A stretch of DNA of 64,000 nucleotides from Desmodus rotundus (lineage: Eukaryota; Chordata; Mammalia; Chiroptera; Phyllostomidae): assembly GCF_022682495.2 (NCBI RefSeq), contig NW_026527280.1, positions 806,001-870,000 of the forward strand, given 5' to 3'. Positions 60,801 to 64,000 of this stretch are shown piece by piece. Position numbers and translations under genes: made by a program. The notes below the pieces were generated by a model, which made no database searches, was not told the DNA's origin, and saw nothing but the letters and a program-made list of their open reading frames with translations. The number at the start of each line of letters is the position of its first letter. Positions within the stretch are counted from its first letter, which is position 1.

Positions 60801-63712
60801 TGCCTTTTGCGGACGCCAAGGACAGGAGGTCGCCGATTCCCTCACAGAGCTGGGGGTTCGAGCTCTGGGGGACTGAGGTCGCAGCGGTCACACTCCATTT
60901 TTGGGTGGTTCCGCAGAGACTGGAGGGTTGAAGCGGCTGGGTCCAAGTCTGCCGCCTTGTGGCAGGGTGGGGGCTTTGCAGGCGAAGCAAGGCTCTTAGC
61001 CTCCCAGGCGGGGCACAGGCCAGACTCCCCAAGGGAGAACCGGTCCTTGGTCGAGGGTCTCGCCCGCCCGCCCGGAACCGCTCCACCTGGCGCGGAACCG
61101 TGGCCGGCCCCTCTTCCAGGCACCAGGTCCCTAGATCTTTCCTGGCACTCTGCCTCTGGGGGCGTGGGAGAGCTGCTGGGATGTGTGGTCCACGGGAAAA
61201 CGCGCGGTCCTCTGGGTGGCAGGGAGGGCCTCCGTTAACTCTGACACCAGCCCAGGGACCCTGTGGACCTGGCCTGATATCTCAAGGGGGGGGCACGTTG
61301 CCCGGAGGGATGCTCTTGGGGTGGGGCCTGCTTGCGCCTGCGCGGCCCCGCCTCTTGGCCCGAAACCACCCAGCCGCGGCTCGGACAAAAGCCATCTCCT
61401 GGGGGCCTCCCCCCTGTTCTTCCATCCGTAAAGGGGGACCCCTTTACGGATGGAAGAACAGGGGGATCTTCGCAGTGGTGGGGACGGGACGGAGGGGTCT
61501 GCGGGTTTGCAGCCACGTAGGCCAGTTGCTCGCACCCCGGCCCCATGTGTCCCAGCTCCATGGACGAGGTGGGCCGCTTATGGCGGGATGCAGGCGTCCT
61601 GCGGGGCTCAGGGGACGGCGTGGGCACTCCCCGGGCGAGAGAGGGCGCCTGGGACCCGAGAGAGCCCCGGGGAGAGTCCGAGGCCTGGCCGCAGAGGCCT
61701 CCATTGCCTCCCCGGGCTCCTACCATGGGGCCTGACCGTGCTCGCCCGAGGCCCAGGTTCACCGCAGGTGAATGCCTTTGCGGACGCCAAGGACAGGAGG
61801 TCGCCGATTCCCTCACAGAGGTGGGGGTTCGAGCTCTGGGGGACTGAGGTCACAGCGGTCACACTCCATTTTTGGGTGGTTCCGCAGAGACTGGAGGGTT
61901 GAAGCGGCTGGGTCCAAGTCTGCCGCCTTGTGGCAGGGTGGGGGCTTTGCAGGCGAAGCAAGGCTCTTAGCCTCCCAGGCGGGGCACAGGCCAGACTCCC
62001 CAAGGGAGAACCGGTCCTTGGTCGAGGGTCCCGCCCGCCCGCCCCGAACCGCTCCACCTGGCGCGGAACCGTGGCCGGCCCCTCTTCCAGGCACCAGGTC
62101 CCTACTTCTTTCCTGGCACTCTGCCTCTGCGGGGGTGGGATAGCTGCTGGCAAGTGTGGTCCACGGGAAAACGCGCGGTCCTCTGGGTGGCAGGGAGGGC
62201 CTCCGTTAACTCTGACACCAGCCCAGGGACCCTGTGGACCTGGCCTGATATCTCAAGGGGGGGGCACGTTGCCCGGAGGGATGCTCTTGGGGTGGGGCCT
62301 GCTTGCGCCTGCGCGGCCCCGCCTCTTGGCCCGAAACCACCCAGCCGCGGCTCGGACAGAAGCCATCTCCTGGGGGCCTCCCCCCTGTTCTTCCATCCGT
62401 AAAGGGGGACCCCTTTACGGATGGAAGAACAGGGGGATCTTCGCAGTGGTGGGGACGGGACGGAGGGGTCTGCGGGTTTGCAGCCACGTAGGCCAGTTGC
62501 TCGCACCCCGGCCCCATGTGTCCCAGCTCCATGGACGAGGTGGGCCGCTTATGGCGGGATGCAGGCGTCCTGCGGGGCTCAGGGGACGGCGTGGGCACTC
62601 CCCGGGCGAGAGAGGGCGCCTGGGACCCGAGAGAGCCCCGGGGAGAGTCCGAGGCCTGGCCGCAGAGGCCTCCATTGCCTCCCCGGGCTCCTACCATGGG
62701 GCCTGACCGTGCTCGCCCGAGGCCCAGGTTCACCGCAGGTGAATGCCTTTTGCGGACGCCAAGGACAGGAGGTCGCCGATTCCCTCACAGAGGTGGGGGT
62801 TCGAGCTCTGGGGGACTGAGGTCGCAGCGGTCACACTCCATTTTTGGGTGGTTCCGCAGAGACTGGAGGGTTGAAGCGGCTGGGTCCAAGTCTGCCGCCT
62901 TGTGGCAGGGTGGGGGCTTTGCAGGCGAAGCAAGGCTCTTAGCCTCCCAGGCGGGGCACAGGCCAGACTCCCCAAGGGAGAACCGGTCCTTGGTCGAGGG
63001 TCCCGCCCGCCCGCCCCGAACCGCTCCACCTGGCGCGGAACCGTGGCCGGCCCCTCTTCCAGGCACCAGGTCCCTACTTCTTTCCTGGCACTCTGCCTCT
63101 GCGGGGGTGGGATAGCTGCTGGCAAGTGTGGTCCACGGGAAAACGCGCGGTCCTCTGGGTGGCAGGGAGGGCCTCCGTTAACTCTGACACCAGCCCAGGG
63201 ACCCTGTGGACCTGGCCTGATATCTCAAGGGGGGGGCACGTTGCCCGGAGGGATGCTCTTGGGGTGGGGCCTGCTTGCGACTGCGCGGCCCCGCCTCTTG
63301 GCCCGAAACCACCCAGCCGCGGCTCGGACAAAAGCCATCTCCTGGGGGCCTCCCCCCTGTTCTTCCATCCGTAAAGGGGGACCCCTTTACGGATGGAAGA
63401 ACAGGGGGATCTTCGCAGTGGTGGGGACGGGACGGAGGGGTCTGCGGGTTTGCAGCCACGTAGGCCAGTTGCTCGCACCCAGGCCCCATGTGTCCCAGCT
63501 CCATGGACGAGGTGGGCCGCTTATGGCTGGATGCAGGCGTCCTGCGGGGCTCAGGGGACGGCGTGGGCACTCCCCGGGCGAGAGAGGGCGCCTGGGACCC
63601 GAGAGAGCCCCGGGGAGAGTCCGAGGCCTGGCCGCAGAGGCCTCCATTGCCTCCCCGGGCTCCTACCATGGGGCCTGACCGTGCTCGCCCGAGGTCCAGG
63701 TTCACCGCAGGT
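57882..63712. repeat. Domain-2 HOR copy 3: six A monomers
   Basis: Monomers 57882, 58854, 59826, 60798, 61770 and 62741 end at the marked monomer 63713. The first three match 51078-53993 closely at an offset of 6,804 bp (shared GGCATGTTG, GGGGTAAGGGG, GACCTTGCC, GGTTCCCCAGAG, TGTGTACCTGG). Monomer 61770 has lost one T (GCCTTTGCGG), which makes this copy 5,831 bp. Confidence 0.78.
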
Positions 63713-64000
63713 GAATGCCTTTTGCGGACGCCAAGGACAGGAGGTCGCCGATTCCCTCACAGAGGTGGGGGTTCGAGCTCTGGGGGACTGAGGTCGCAGC
63801 GGTCACACTCCATTTTTGGGTGGTTCCGCAGAGACTGGAGGGTTGAAGCGGCTGGGTCCAAGTCTGCCGCCTTGTGGCAGGGTGGGGGCTTTGCAGGCGA
63901 AGCAAGGCTCTTAGCCTCCCAGGCGGGGCACAGGCCAGACTCCCCAAGGGAGAACCGGTCCTTGGTCGAGGGTCCCGCCCGCCCGCCCGGAACCGCTCCA
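63713..64000. repeat. Truncated A monomer at the window edge
   Basis: The first 288 bp of the next marked monomer (AGGTCCAGG before the landmark, as at 45241, 51078 and 57882) are present. The sequence stops within GGAACCGCTCCA, so the array runs past the window. Confidence 0.93.

Larger units (their letters stand above)
44646..64000. repeat. Satellite array, domain 2: homogeneous 972-bp A monomers
   Basis: Landmarks at 45241, 46213, 47185, 48157, 49129, 50106, 51078, 52050, 53022, 53994, 54966, 55938, 56910, 57882, 58854, 59826, 60798, 61770, 62741 and 63713 are 972 bp apart, except 49129 to 50106 (977, a local insertion) and 61770 to 62741 (971, one T lost). All are A type. Compared with domain 1 they share private variants, including GAGGCCTCCATTG instead of GAGGCTGCCATTG, GCTCTTAGCC, and usually GCGGGGCTCAGG. 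B monomers and y modules are absent, so this stretch was homogenised separately and more recently than domain 1. The window ends inside a monomer, so the array continues to the right. Confidence 0.96.

Noticed and set aside
45402..63678. Recurrent 258-codon frame in domain 2, with the 972-bp monomer being a multiple of three
   Set aside because: The frame is closed by stops within each monomer, and domain-1 monomers of 970, 950 and 923 bp are not multiples of three. Insertions and deletions are not frame-preserving (49891, 61779).
1..64000. CENP-B box, telomeric TTAGGG tracts, ribosomal DNA or a known macrosatellite
   Set aside because: I saw no match to the TTCGNNNNANNCGGG core, no TTAGGG runs, and nothing resembling rRNA. 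The monomer length does not fit human D4Z4, DXZ4, SST1 or gamma satellite. The scan was by eye and not exhaustive.
1..64000. CRISPR array
   Set aside because: The repeats are about 1 kb with no short unique spacers.

Overview
The window is one uninterrupted tandem array of GC-rich satellite DNA. I find no supportable protein-coding gene, RNA gene, transposon or unique sequence. The basic monomer is 972 bp. Using the landmark GTGAATGCC (or GTGAATACC), which follows TTCACCGCAG or TTCTCCGCAG, I count 67 landmarks, so about 66 complete monomers plus a fragment at each end. Open frames occur on both strands in every monomer. They repeat at the monomer period, overlap each other and are interrupted by stops in each unit, so I treat them as by-products of high GC content.

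Organism: the array size, higher-order structure and inter-copy variants that favour CpG sites (CG to TG or CA) suggest a vertebrate nuclear genome with cytosine methylation, most likely a mammal. This is inference. Ruminants and other mammals carry GC-rich satellites with monomers near 1 kb, but I cannot assign a named family from memory.

Layout. Domain 1 (1 to about 44,645) is heterogeneous. It mixes 'A' and 'B' monomers (B1, B2 and B3 subtypes) in higher-order repeat (HOR) blocks. Every complete block ends with a B monomer whose second half is a diverged 'y' module, about 923 bp long because it lacks a hairpin. The main block is A-A-B1-B3 (3,837 bp); shorter and longer blocks (1,873, 1,895, 2,845, 2,866 and 4,807 bp) look like products of unequal exchange. 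Inside domain 1 an 11.1 kb segment is present twice (about 17,256-28,390 and 33,508-44,645). Tandem duplications of 2,866 bp (about 1.6-7.4 kb) and 1,895 bp (about 30.3-34.1 kb) are also visible. Domain 2 (about 44,646-64,000) contains only A-type 972-bp monomers, with a younger six- or seven-monomer HOR. The domains meet at a hybrid monomer with an exchange scar at 44,641-44,650.

The most distinctive element is a 56-bp palindrome (27-nt arms, 2-nt centre) in every non-y monomer. Its centre is GA in most copies, TC (the exact reverse complement) in four and GT in two. In four copies the left arm is deleted, and the y modules look like an empty site. A separate, recent 25-bp inverted repeat at 49,891-49,915, present in one monomer only, looks like a templated (strand-switch) mutation and suggests how such hairpins arise. 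Each ordinary monomer also carries a near-consensus NRF1-like site next to GC-box-like sequence and dense CpG, which raises the possibility of transcription or regulated methylation.
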